From Caldilineales bacterium (GTDB lineage Bacteria > Chloroflexota > Anaerolineae > J102), in contig JAIBAP010000008.1 in NCBI GenBank assembly GCA_019695115.1, positions 1 to 64,000 on the forward strand: 64,000 nt of DNA. Direction: 5' to 3'. The notes beneath the pieces are model-generated. The model was given only the letters and a program-made list of their open reading frames with translations, had not been told where the DNA came from and searched no databases. The position numbers and the translations under genes are program-made. Positions 1 to 8,778 of this stretch are shown in pieces (positions within the stretch are counted from its first letter, which is position 1; every line of letters starts with the position of its first letter).

Positions 1-1
1 C

Positions 2-3000
2 GAGACCCTGACCGCCACACTGCCGGTGCGAGTGACTGGGCGGCGGGTGGGCGAGGTGGTGGAGATCGTGGCCGAGTTGCGGGCGGCGGATGGGGGACTG
101 CTGGATGCGAGCGCAGCGACGGTGCAGGTCACGCCGCCCTTGCCAACTGCCACGCGCATCGGGCCGGAGGGCGGGGTGGTGAGCCTGGAAGACGGGCGGG
201 TGACTTTGAGCTTTGCGCCGGGAGCAGTGGCCGCAGATGTGACCGTCCTAGCGCGTGCACTGGGGCGTCCAGAGAACGCGCCCGCCAACATCGCACGCGC
301 CTACGAATTCAGCGTCAAGGGGGCGAACGGCGAGGACATCCACACCTTCGCCCAGCCGCTGACGCTGGCCGTGCGCCACCCCGAAGGCCAGCCAGAGGCC
401 GGGCGGTTGTTCGTGCTGGAGGAGGCCACTGGCGAATGGCAGATGCTGGCCACACAATGGGACGTCGAGCAGGGCGCGCTTGTGGCCGAGGTTCCGCATC
501 TGTCGCAAACAGCGGAGGGTAATAACTTCGTTCCCGAGGTGATGCCATCGCTCCGGGGCGTGCAGAGCGATTTGTTCAGCGGCGGCGCCAGTTACGACTA
601 CCCAATCGCAGCGCCGCCGGGGACGGGCGGGCTGACGCCGCAGGTGGGCTTGCAGTTCAGCAGTCGCAGCCGCTGGGAAGATTTGGGTCACGCCTCGGTG
701 ACGGGGGCGGGGTGGAAGCTGACCGGCGATAGCTTCAGGTATTGGCGACCGTGGGACACCGCAAACGGTTCTGCGCCAACGATGCGCGTCGAAGGCGCGG
801 CCTTCAGCGAGATCAGTGGCGCCAACGGCGAGCGCACCTTCAAGGAGGCGCCGCAGTGGCGGGTGGTGGGAGATCCGACCTCGGCGACGACGACAGACGT
901 CTATGGGCCGAACGGCGTGCGCTACCATTTCGAGGCGGCGCTGCACGACTGGTATTGCCAGGGAACGACCTGGCAGCAGCGGACGGATAAGTGGGTCTTG
1001 CAGTACATCATCGATCAGGCGGGCAACCGCATCGATTACAGCTATGACACGGCCTTGCCCGTGGACGCGACCGATGTCAACAGCAACTATCCGGCCTACG
1101 GCGACCGCGTGCGCACGGTGCGCATCGCTTCGGCCTGCAGCGCTGGCGGCAACCAGGACATCCGCTACCTTTCGCAGATCAACCTGACCCGGATCAGCTA
1201 CAACAGCCTGAACGGAGTCGATCAGAGCGTGATCGACTTCAGCTATGCCATCACCCGCACCGATTCGGCCCTGGCCAACGCCAACGACACGAGCAGTTGG
1301 GCGCACGCCACCACCCGGCTGCTGACCGGGATAGCGGTCAAGCAGGCGGGGGCGCTGGTGGCCAGCTACAAGCTGGACTACGACTTTTTCGACAAACCGC
1401 CCGGCGGGGGCGACAACGAGCGGCTGTACGCCCTGCGCAGCATCCGTCGGTGCAGCGACGCTGGCATGAGCAATTGCTTGCCTGCCACCCTTTTCAGCAA
1501 TACACGTTCGCAGATGCGACGGATCGACAACGGCTATGGCGGGCAGGTGGGTCTGGGCTATGGGCTGGACAGCATCGTGGTCAGTCGCACGATCACCGAC
1601 ACCGTGACCGGCAGCGCTCAGACCTGGACCTACACCTACGCCAATCGGCTGGATGGGCAAGGTGGGAGCCTGGTCGGGTATCGCAGTGTGACCGAGACCT
1701 TGCCATCGAGCCTGGGGACGGGAAACTGGAGCTATCATCACTTCAAGGACGGCGGCGGCGGGGATGAATTCGTTGGCAAGGAAGATCAGGTGACAGTAGC
1801 GGCAAACAACATCAAACAAGCCGAAACTTTGCGCACCTGGGTCAGCACCAGCAACGGCGTTTATGGCGGCGGCAAGTTTGTCTATGTGAGCGCCGAAACG
1901 CAGAACACCTACGACAAGGATGGCGCCAACCCACTGGCGCGCAAGACCGAATACTTCTACGACCTCGACCACCAGGGCAACGCTCAGTATGGCAATCTGA
2001 CCCGGATCAAGGAATACAGCGACAGCGGGGCCACGCTGTATCGCACCAGCGAGCGCTGGTACAACCCGCAGGTGGATATGGCTGCCGGTCGCTACATCGT
2101 CGACCGTCTGGCTGAGGAGAAGCTGTGGACGCAGACCTCTTTCTGCATGAGCCAGGCGCGCTGGATCTACGATGTGGCGGCGCCAGGCTTCGATCAACAG
2201 CTGGCGGCGTTCGCGAAGGGCTGGCTGAAAGAGCAATGGCAGGCCAAGATATGTGGCAGCGGCGCGGCCAGCGATTGGCTGCGGCCGGCGGCCTATGGCT
2301 ACGACAGCAAGGGCAATGTAAACAGCGTGACGGCGGCCAACGGGACCGCGACGACGACGGTCTACGATGCAACTTTTTCGGTCTATCCCCTCTCGGTGAC
2401 GGTGACGCCGGCCGCCGGATTGGGCGGGGCGACGCTGACCACCAGCTACGCCTACTATGGCATCAACGCCGAGGCGGGCGGGAGCGGGCTGACAGGACAA
2501 GTGCAGAAGGCGACCGACCCGAACGGCGCTGTCACCCGCACCAGCTACGATGCCTTTGGCCGCCCGCTGGAACTGCGCCGGCCGGGGGCGGGCTTTGGCA
2601 ACCCGGCCACGGCGAAGATCGCCTACACCGACGCCATCCCCTTCCGAGTCGAGCAATCGCAGCGCGACGACGCCAACGGCGATGCCAACGCCAACGCCAC
2701 GTATCTGGAGAGCTACAGCTTCTACGATGGTCTGGGCCAGGTGCTGCAAACGCAGGCCGAAGGGGAGAGCGCGGGCGCGCCGGTCTTCGCCAGCAGCCAG
2801 TACAACGCCCTGGGTGCGGTCATCGGCCAGAGCGTCCCCTACACGGGCACGGTCTTGGGGACCTATGCCGCCTTCAATTGGGCGTCGCCGCCGCAGCCGG
2901 TGACGCTCATCGAATATGATGGGTTGGGCCGGGTGACCAAGACCACTCTGCCCGACAGCAGCACCGTGAACACCGTGTACAATGGGCGCAAGACTGCCTC

Positions 3001-6000
3001 GCTGAATGCGTTGGGCCGGCAGAGCTTGAGCGAGGTGGATGCGTTTGGCCGTTTGGTCTTCAGCCGGCAATACACGGGCAGCTATGTGAAGAACCCGCCC
3101 ACGCCGGGGTGGAGCGACCCGGCCTATGCCACGGCCAGCTATGTCTACAACGAACGCGACCAGTTGGAGAGCGTGAGCGGGCCGGATGGAGCAGCGACGG
3201 ACCCCACTTACAATTTGCTGGGCCAGAAGACGCAGATGGTGGACCCCGACCTGGGGACATGGGAGTATCGCTATGATGCGATGGGGAATTTGTTCAAGCA
3301 GCGCGACGCCCGCAAGCAGGCCATCTGCTTCTACTACGATGGTCACAATCGGCTGAAGGGCAAGACCTATCACAGCAATATCGACGATCTGGAGGCGCTG
3401 ACGTGCAGCGGCGCCTATGCCGTGAGCTTTTATTATGATGACACGGCCAGCGGCAACAAGGGCCTGGGCCGGCGCACGGGCTTTGTCGTGTACAGCGGCG
3501 GGGCGGTGAGCAACACGGCGGCCTGGGTCTATGACCAACGAGGCCGGGTGACGAGCGAGACGAGGAAGGTGGAGGCGGCGGGTGTGCTGCAAGCGACCAC
3601 CAGCAGTTGGGCGTATGACTCCGCCGACCGGGTGACGGCGATGACCTACCCTGACGGCGAAAGTGTGAGCACCAGTTACACCGATCAAGGTTTGCCCAGG
3701 ACGTTGGGCGGCTATGTGTCCAACACCACCTACGATGTCGCCGGGCGGGCGTTGGTGCGCACGTTGGGCGCCAACTTGCGTAGCGAATCGGTGTACTATG
3801 CCTGGGGCGCGGCCAACGGCCAGGGGAGGTTGAAGCAGACGAAGGCGGGAACGGTTTCTTCGCCCACCACCTTGCTGATGCTGAGCTACACCTACGATGC
3901 GGTGGGCAATGTCAAGACGATCATCGATGGGAATAACGCATCGCAGCAGCAGTGCTTCAGCTACGATGGCTTGAACCGCCTGGCGCAAGGCTATACCGGC
4001 AATGCCGGCTGCACAACTTATGCCGGCGCCGGGAATGGGCCGTTCGAAGAACAATATACCTATTTCGCCAATGGCAACCTGGACCACAAGAAGGTCGTGC
4101 AGCCAACCTACCAGGATGACCTCTATCTCTATGATGCGCCGGTGAGCGGCTGCGCGACGGGGACGCTGGCGACGAAGCCGCATGCGGTGCGTCAGGCTGG
4201 CAGCAACACCTACAGCTATGACTGCAACGGCAATATGGTGACGCGTTCGGGGCAAAGCCTGGCCTACGACGCCGAGAACCATTTGATCAGTGTGAGCGGC
4301 TCCGCTGTGGCCAGCTTCGTCTACGATGGCGACGGGCTGCGGGTGAAATCCACCTTTGGCAGCGGCGACAGCGCCAGTATCGCCGGCTTCAGTGGCAAGC
4401 ACTTCGAGGTCAACAGCGTTTATCGGGAGAGCTTCGATGACCTTGCGGCGCAGAACTGGCAGGTGATTACCGGGACATGGCAGTTGCTGGATGGCGGCTA
4501 TCGGCAGAGCAACACGACCCATACCAACACCTTCACCTACTACAACCTGGTGCAGAACCAGCCGCAGGTGGTGCAATGGAAGGCGACGTACACCAGCGGG
4601 ACGCAGGCAGGGCTGTACTTCTACGCCTCAGCCGCCGCAGCCAGCGACGCCGAGCGGGGGAACAGTTATCGGGTATGGCAGGATGCCAGTTATGTGTACA
4701 TCTACGAGGCCGTCAACAATTCGGCGGGGACGTACAAGATGCGTTTCAACGCCGCCAATGCGGCTGGGCAGACGCACAGCTACCAGGCCACATACAACCC
4801 GCAGAACGGCAAGATCCAGGTCTGGCGAGATGGCGGCTACCTGGGTTCCTGGACCGACAGCACGCCGCTGACCACGGGCAACTATCTCTCGTTGCGCACC
4901 ACCACCAGCAACGTGCTGTTCGACGAGGTGATGGTGGGGAAGGTGAAGAAGTACTACTATCAGGGCGGGGCGCGGGCCTGCCCTGAGCCTTGCCGAAGGG
5001 TGGCGATGCGGGATGGGACCAGCGTCTACTATCTCTTCGGCGACCACCTGGGTTCGACCAACGTGACCACAGACAACGGCAGCGCCTTGGTGGCCCGGCT
5101 GTTGTACAAGCCCTTTGGCCAGGTGCGCTACAATACGAACAACCAGAAGACGGACTATCGATACACGGGCCAGTGGTGGGCCAGCGGCGGCGGTGCGACC
5201 TTGGGCTTGTACGATTACGGCGCCCGCTGGTATGATCCCTCGCTGGCCCGCTTCATCCAGGCGGATACGATTGTGCCCGAGCCGGGGAATCCGCAAAGCC
5301 TGAACAGGTACAGCTATGTCCTTAACAATGCGCTCAAATACACCGACCCGACCGGGCATTCGAATTGCCTGGAATGCGTGGGCGGCGGCGCTGGTGGAGG
5401 GGGCTTCATTACCATCGGCGCCAAGGTCGCTGAGAGTGACGGCCTTCGCCAAGCCCTGACGGTGGCAATGGACTGGCTACAGCGGCTCATTGGGCCAGCA
5501 GCGATGATGGCCCAGAACGCCGACAAGCTGCCGGCCGCGCGGGATGTTGGCAATGCCGGGGGTGGCAATACAAGCCCAGGCGGACTGGACCCGAACGACC
5601 CCTTCCGTAATGTTGGGGAGAGCATTCGAAAAGGAGTGGAAACATTACGCCGTCAAATCGACAATCCAGCAAACGCCGGTTACGGTCGGTATGGCGCACA
5701 AGCGCATCTGAGCCGCGCCGAGCACTACATGCGGCAAGGCACGCTGCAGTCGGTGAATGCCACCGGCGAAGGCAGCATTGATCTGTTACTCTCGAACAGC
5801 ACCGGCGTGGAGGTGAAATACTGGCAAGCACAAACTGTAATACAGGACATCGGAGGCTTAGCCAAGCAATTCGATAGCTTCAACCAAATGGGGTTGAACA
5901 AAATCATCGTCGAGTTTGTGCAGACCAAAGATAATCCTGTCACCCAAGCTGTTCTCTCGGAACTGCAACAACAGTTGATTGCCAGATACGGTCTAGATCT

Positions 6001-6046
6001 GTCAAAGTTTGTCTTCGAAATCGTCGCCAACCCAGGAATTCCGTGA
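2..6046 (+). CDS. Rhs/YD-repeat polymorphic toxin-like protein, 5'-partial
   Basis: The frame is open to the left edge, so the true start lies outside the window; residues here are counted from the GTG at 26 (2006 aa). The N-terminus (about 40-160) looks like a ZU5/Ig-type domain. About 180-240 matches the SpvB/TcdB-N style motif (LFSGGASYDYPIAAPPG). Many YD repeats follow to about 1460. Residues about 1466-1645 look like a concanavalin/LamG-like beta domain inserted in the repeats. The Rhs core follows (GDHLGSTNV, YDYGARWYDPSLARFIQAD) and ends at YTDPTGH near 1778. The remaining ~228 residues are the variable tip. The tip contains IDLLL then EVKYW (about 1917-1931), the D-x(n)-ExK spacing of PD-(D/E)XK nucleases. 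By family this is a secreted or cell-surface shell with a toxic tip. The nuclease call is inference from the motif only. The tip is visibly more AT-rich than the core. Confidence 0.9.
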   Translation, partial: ETLTATLPVRVTGRRVGEVVEIVAELRAADGGLLDASAATVQVTPPLPTATRIGPEGGVVSLEDGRVTLSFAPGAVAADVTVLARALGRPENAPANIARAYEFSVKGANGEDIHTFAQPLTLAVRHPEGQPEAGRLFVLEEATGEWQMLATQWDVEQGALVAEVPHLSQTAEGNNFVPEVMPSLRGVQSDLFSGGASYDYPIAAPPGTGGLTPQVGLQFSSRSRWEDLGHASVTGAGWKLTGDSFRYWRPWDTANGSAPTMRVEGAAFSEISGANGERTFKEAPQWRVVGDPTSATTTDVYGPNGVRYHFEAALHDWYCQGTTWQQRTDKWVLQYIIDQAGNRIDYSYDTALPVDATDVNSNYPAYGDRVRTVRIASACSAGGNQDIRYLSQINLTRISYNSLNGVDQSVIDFSYAITRTDSALANANDTSSWAHATTRLLTGIAVKQAGALVASYKLDYDFFDKPPGGGDNERLYALRSIRRCSDAGMSNCLPATLFSNTRSQMRRIDNGYGGQVGLGYGLDSIVVSRTITDTVTGSAQTWTYTYANRLDGQGGSLVGYRSVTETLPSSLGTGNWSYHHFKDGGGGDEFVGKEDQVTVAANNIKQAETLRTWVSTSNGVYGGGKFVYVSAETQNTYDKDGANPLARKTEYFYDLDHQGNAQYGNLTRIKEYSDSGATLYRTSERWYNPQVDMAAGRYIVDRLAEEKLWTQTSFCMSQARWIYDVAAPGFDQQLAAFAKGWLKEQWQAKICGSGAASDWLRPAAYGYDSKGNVNSVTAANGTATTTVYDATFSVYPLSVTVTPAAGLGGATLTTSYAYYGINAEAGGSGLTGQVQKATDPNGAVTRTSYDAFGRPLELRRPGAGFGNPATAKIAYTDAIPFRVEQSQRDDANGDANANATYLESYSFYDGLGQVLQTQAEGESAGAPVFASSQYNALGAVIGQSVPYTGTVLGTYAAFNWASPPQPVTLIEYDGLGRVTKTTLPDSSTVNTVYNGRKTASLNALGRQSLSEVDAFGRLVFSRQYTGSYVKNPPTPGWSDPAYATASYVYNERDQLESVSGPDGAATDPTYNLLGQKTQMVDPDLGTWEYRYDAMGNLFKQRDARKQAICFYYDGHNRLKGKTYHSNIDDLEALTCSGAYAVSFYYDDTASGNKGLGRRTGFVVYSGGAVSNTAAWVYDQRGRVTSETRKVEAAGVLQATTSSWAYDSADRVTAMTYPDGESVSTSYTDQGLPRTLGGYVSNTTYDVAGRALVRTLGANLRSESVYYAWGAANGQGRLKQTKAGTVSSPTTLLMLSYTYDAVGNVKTIIDGNNASQQQCFSYDGLNRLAQGYTGNAGCTTYAGAGNGPFEEQYTYFANGNLDHKKVVQPTYQDDLYLYDAPVSGCATGTLATKPHAVRQAGSNTYSYDCNGNMVTRSGQSLAYDAENHLISVSGSAVASFVYDGDGLRVKSTFGSGDSASIAGFSGKHFEVNSVYRESFDDLAAQNWQVITGTWQLLDGGYRQSNTTHTNTFTYYNLVQNQPQVVQWKATYTSGTQAGLYFYASAAAASDAERGNSYRVWQDASYVYIYEAVNNSAGTYKMRFNAANAAGQTHSYQATYNPQNGKIQVWRDGGYLGSWTDSTPLTTGNYLSLRTTTSNVLFDEVMVGKVKKYYYQGGARACPEPCRRVAMRDGTSVYYLFGDHLGSTNVTTDNGSALVARLLYKPFGQVRYNTNNQKTDYRYTGQWWASGGGATLGLYDYGARWYDPSLARFIQADTIVPEPGNPQSLNRYSYVLNNALKYTDPTGHSNCLECVGGGAGGGGFITIGAKVAESDGLRQALTVAMDWLQRLIGPAAMMAQNADKLPAARDVGNAGGGNTSPGGLDPNDPFRNVGESIRKGVETLRRQIDNPANAGYGRYGAQAHLSRAEHYMRQGTLQSVNATGEGSIDLLLSNSTGVEVKYWQAQTVIQDIGGLAKQFDSFNQMGLNKIIVEFVQTKDNPVTQAVLSELQQQLIARYGLDLSKFVFEIVANPGIP
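4827..5323 (+). repeat. 497-bp Rhs core duplication, copy 1
   Basis: It aligns ungapped and almost base for base with 7162-7658 (offset 2335). The match begins in the LamG-like insert and stops at RYSYVL, just before the variable tip, which is where Rhs proteins normally exchange C-termini. Confidence 0.9.
4974..5002 (+). repeat. Small palindrome-like element inside the Rhs core
   Basis: The DNA around CCTGAGCCTTGCCGAAGGG encodes RACPEPCRR between YYYQGG and VAMRDG. In ordinary Rhs proteins these two blocks are normally almost adjacent (YYYxGGxRVAMR). The element resembles the dispersed CCCTGAGCTTGTCGAAGGG type repeat seen in many genomes, inserted in frame. The same element is present at about 7309-7337. 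Confidence 0.6.
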
Positions 6047-6055
6047 GGAGTGGCG

Positions 6056-6826
6056 ATGATGAATGCGTCAGAAAATAGACAACAAGTATATGGTGTCGCT
6101 CTGGTATTCCGATACTGTCGCGGCTTGCCGAACGTTAAAAGCGTGATCTCAATCGCACACCTCTTGGCTCAATCCGGTCTCCAACCGGCGCGAGTGATTG
6201 CCCCGAACACGATTCAGGCTGCGCCTGACATCGATGAGCTAGTTGTGTCGCAATACATTGACCGTACTGCGAACAACAGCATAGTGGGTGGCCTGTTACG
6301 AGACACGGGGTTCCCCTTGGAAATGGAGCTACTCTCGGCAAGCCGCTCACGATGTGTGCTGCACTGGATGGAATTTGAAGATGGCTACATTCAGATGACG
6401 TTGGGCGGATGGATCACTGCAATACCGCAAGAACATAGACGCTACAAGGAAGCCTTTGCTGAAATTCTGTTGACAACGGCCGCAAAACTGTATCCTCTGG
6501 TTCGGCCAGAATATGGTTTCATCGCCGCCAGTTACACAGATCGCTATCCGCTCGGCCAACATCTTTTCGTCAAGAAACGCAGGATTCCTACTTTGAGTTG
6601 GGTTGATTTCTTTGGTCCCGAGTATGTGGCGCACTATGGTCGAGATGTGCTAGCTGACATCCCCGGTTGGCGCGTTGAGGACTTGCCTGATGGTGGGTTA
6701 TTGTATCAATCGCGAGAGAACTGCGTGGTCACAGATATGGCTGCCCATCGTCGGTGGCAAAAACGAGCAGCTACTTACTTAGCTCAGCACGAGGTATCCA
6801 TCAGATTCGACTATCCTACGGATTGA
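6056..6826 (+). CDS. Probable immunity protein of the Rhs toxin
   Basis: This 256-residue soluble protein starts 9 bases after the Rhs stop. I chose ATG 6056 because GAGGAG (6045-6050) sits 5 bases upstream; GTG 6050 and ATG 6059 are alternatives. It has no signal peptide or membrane segment. The visible motif FFGPEYVAHYGRDVL, followed by a GWRVEDLPDGG segment, recalls uncharacterised immunity-like families found beside polymorphic toxins, but I cannot name a Pfam family with certainty. Its position directly after a variable Rhs tip is the classical place for the cognate immunity gene. Like the tip, it is more AT-rich than its neighbours, consistent with the toxin/immunity pair being an exchanged cassette. 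Confidence 0.65.
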   Translation: MMNASENRQQVYGVALVFRYCRGLPNVKSVISIAHLLAQSGLQPARVIAPNTIQAAPDIDELVVSQYIDRTANNSIVGGLLRDTGFPLEMELLSASRSRCVLHWMEFEDGYIQMTLGGWITAIPQEHRRYKEAFAEILLTTAAKLYPLVRPEYGFIAASYTDRYPLGQHLFVKKRRIPTLSWVDFFGPEYVAHYGRDVLADIPGWRVEDLPDGGLLYQSRENCVVTDMAAHRRWQKRAATYLAQHEVSIRFDYPTD

Positions 6827-7067
6827 CCGACGGGTATAATTGACCCCGAAAACTGGACCACAAGCTAAGGAGGAAGGTCTGGTATACTGACCAGACTCTG
6901 GAGGCCCAGATCAATGTCAAGAAGATGTTGCCTGCATAACGCCGAATCGAAACCAGCCTTCGACGACCTGAACGCCCACCGGAAGGCTACGGCAGGGTCG
7001 TGGCCGGCGGCAACCAACAAGCCAAGCGCCGCTGACCATTCTCCACGCCAGTGTGAGGAGTAGCGGC
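6827..7067 (+). other. Intergenic region before the orphan Rhs fragment
   Basis: No convincing gene is present. At 6835-6840 there is a TATAAT hexamer, and next to it a stretch reading GACCCCGAAAACTGGACCA that resembles termini of some insertion sequences, but no transposase or second end is visible. At 6941-6985 lies one copy of an imperfect 45-bp direct repeat whose partner is at 7661-7705. The rest looks like degenerate, non-coding sequence. Confidence 0.5.
6941..6985 (+). repeat. Imperfect 45-bp direct repeat, copy 1
   Basis: Aligned by eye without gaps to 7661-7705: 33 of 45 positions match, beginning with identical GCCGAATC and including CTGAAC and GGAA blocks. The two copies are exactly 720 bp apart and bracket the orphan Rhs core fragment. 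Confidence 0.6.
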
Positions 7068-7691
7068 ATGAGGCCGATCGCAAAGGTAGTGGTTTGGCTG
7101 CTGTGCGCCATGCTGGCGCTGACGGGTTTGCCCATCCCAAATCATGCCTATCTCTGCCAGGGAGATGGCAGCTACCTGGGTTCCTGGACCGACAGCACGC
7201 CGCTGACCACGGGCAACTATCTCTCGTTGCGCACCACCACCAACAACGTGCTGTTCGATGAGGTGATGGTGGGGAAGGTGAAGAAGTACTACTATCAGGG
7301 CGGGGCGCGGGCCTGCCCTGAGCCTTGCCGAAGGGTGGCGATGCGGGATGGGACCAGCGTCTACTACCTGTTCGGCGACCACCTGGGTTCGACCAACGTG
7401 ACCACAGACAACGGCAGCGCCTTGGTAGCCCGGCTGTTGTACAAGCCCTTTGGCCAGGTGCGTTACAACACGAACAACCAGAAGACGGACTATCGATATA
7501 CGGGGCAGTGGTGGGCCAGCGGCGGTGGCGCGACCCTGGGCTTGTACGATTACGGGGCGCGCTGGTATGATCCCTCGCTGGCAAGATTCATCCAGGCGGA
7601 CACGATTGTGCCGGCGCCGGGGAATCCGCAAAGCCTGAACAGGTATAGCTATGTTCTTGCGCCGAATCCAGGCCAAGCTTCGCTGAACTGA
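7068..7691 (+). CDS. Orphan Rhs core fragment with its own signal peptide
   Basis: This encodes 207 aa. ATG 7068 is preceded by GAGGAG (7055-7060, 7-base spacing). Residues 1-28 look like a signal peptide (charged start, then VVVWLLCAMLALTGLPI). From about residue 32 it is almost identical to the large Rhs protein: 7162-7658 aligns without gaps to 4827-5323 (497 bp). It therefore carries the end of the LamG-like insert and the Rhs core up to LNRYSYVL, then diverges into a short tail (APNPGQASLN) with no toxin tip. It looks like the 5' end of an rhs gene joined to a 3' core by internal deletion or recombination. It may be a pseudogene or a recombination acceptor for new tips. Whether it is expressed is unknown. 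Confidence 0.7.
   Translation: MRPIAKVVVWLLCAMLALTGLPIPNHAYLCQGDGSYLGSWTDSTPLTTGNYLSLRTTTNNVLFDEVMVGKVKKYYYQGGARACPEPCRRVAMRDGTSVYYLFGDHLGSTNVTTDNGSALVARLLYKPFGQVRYNTNNQKTDYRYTGQWWASGGGATLGLYDYGARWYDPSLARFIQADTIVPAPGNPQSLNRYSYVLAPNPGQASLN
7162..7658 (+). repeat. 497-bp Rhs core duplication, copy 2
   Basis: Second copy of the segment at 4827-5323, inside the orphan Rhs fragment. It also carries the 24-base CPEPCRR-coding element, so that insertion predates the duplication or was spread by conversion. Confidence 0.9.
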
Positions 7692-7705
7692 ACCCCCGCT
7701 GGAAT
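7661..7705 (+). repeat. Imperfect 45-bp direct repeat, copy 2
   Basis: Partner of 6941-6985 (33 of 45 matches). It covers the divergent tail and stop codon of the orphan Rhs fragment and ends at the start codon of the next gene. Confidence 0.6.
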
Positions 7706-8701
7706 ATGCACGCCCAACTCCTGCCCTCCCCCCAACCCATCGCCGCCCGGCCCCTGGTCTGGACAGAGCGACCCCGGCCGCAACCCGGCCCCGGCCAAAT
7801 CCGGTTGCGGGTGACGGCCTGCGGCGTCTGCCACACCGACCTGCACACCGTCGAAGGCGACCTGGCCCTGCCCCGGCTGCCGCTGATACCGGGGCATCAG
7901 GTGGTGGGGCGGGTGGAGGAAGTGGGCGAGGGAGTGAAGGCCTTTCGGGTGGGCGAGCGGGCGGGGGCGGTGTGGCTGCATCGCACTTGCGGCTGCTGCC
8001 GCTACTGCCTGAGCGGGCGAGAAAACCTGTGCGAGCGGGCTGAGTTCACGGGGCTGCACGCCGATGGCGGCTATGCCGAGGCCCTGGTCGTGGATGCGGC
8101 TTTCGCCTGCTCCTTGCCGCTTTCGCTGGCCGACGCCGAGATTGCGCCCCTGCTCTGCGGCGGCGTCATCGGCTACCGGGCGCTGCGAGTGGCGGGGGTG
8201 GAACCGGGACAGACGCTGGGTCTGTATGGTTTTGGCAATTCGGCCCATGTCACCATCCAGGTGGCGCTGGCCTGGGGCTGCCGGGTCTTCGTCTTCACAC
8301 GGGGCGCCGGGCACCAGGAGCACGCGCGGGCTTTGGGCGCGGCCTGGGTGGGCCTGGCCGGGCAGACGCCGCCCGATCTGCTGGATGCGGCCATCCTCTT
8401 CGCCCCGGCCGGCGAGCTCGTCCCCCTGGCCCTGGCGGCAGTGCGACCGGGCGGGACCGTGGCCCTGGCCGGCATCCACATGACGCCCATCCCCTCGCTG
8501 CCCTATGCCGCCCTCTACGGCGAGCGGGTGCTGCGCAGCGTGGCCAACAGCACCCGGCAGGATGTGCGCGACCTCCTGGCCCTGGCTGCCTCCCTCCCCA
8601 TCCGCACCGACGTCACGACCTTTCCCCTGACCGCGGCCAACGATGTGCTGGCCGACATGAAAGCCAGCCGCTTCAACGGCGACGCCGTATTGATCCCTTA
8701 G
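7706..8701 (+). CDS. Zinc-dependent alcohol dehydrogenase family protein
   Basis: This is a medium-chain dehydrogenase of 331 aa, typical for the family. By family it oxidises alcohols or reduces aldehydes with NAD(P)H in the cytoplasm. Catalytic zinc ligands are visible in CGVCHTDLH (Cys near residue 39) and GHQVVG (His). The structural zinc site is the cysteine cluster CGCCRYC followed by the Cys of ENLCERA. The nucleotide-binding turn is GLYGFGNSAH, a variant of the usual GxGxxG. The start lies 15 bp after the orphan Rhs stop, with no clear Shine-Dalgarno. It is closest in pattern to AdhA/AdhP-like single-domain proteins. The substrate cannot be told. Confidence 0.88.
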   Translation: MHAQLLPSPQPIAARPLVWTERPRPQPGPGQIRLRVTACGVCHTDLHTVEGDLALPRLPLIPGHQVVGRVEEVGEGVKAFRVGERAGAVWLHRTCGCCRYCLSGRENLCERAEFTGLHADGGYAEALVVDAAFACSLPLSLADAEIAPLLCGGVIGYRALRVAGVEPGQTLGLYGFGNSAHVTIQVALAWGCRVFVFTRGAGHQEHARALGAAWVGLAGQTPPDLLDAAILFAPAGELVPLALAAVRPGGTVALAGIHMTPIPSLPYAALYGERVLRSVANSTRQDVRDLLALAASLPIRTDVTTFPLTAANDVLADMKASRFNGDAVLIP

Positions 8702-8702
8702 T

Positions 8703-8776
8703 TTTGATCCGCGAAGGACGCGAAGGGACGCCAAGGAGGAAGACTTAGCGTCCTTTCGCGTTCTTCGCGGATCAAA
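8703..8776. terminator. Bidirectional terminator-like inverted repeat
   Basis: Arms at about 8703-8731 and 8748-8776 (TTTGATCCGCGAAGGACGCG and its near complement) meet between two convergent genes. The arms have an internal 8-base rhythm (GCGAAGGA/CGCGAAGG), so the element may also belong to the dispersed short-repeat family of this genome. Confidence 0.65.
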
Positions 8777-8778
8777 CG

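Noticed and set aside
248-4576. Very long open frame on the minus strand opposite the Rhs gene
   Set aside because: It is the antisense shadow of a GC-rich, repetitive coding region. The product is a low-complexity H/R/V/G-rich sequence with no domain, while the plus strand has clear YD repeats.
6838-6865. Insertion-sequence end
   Set aside because: GACCCCGAAAACTGGACCA resembles some IS3-type ends, but no transposase or partner end is visible; too little to annotate an element.
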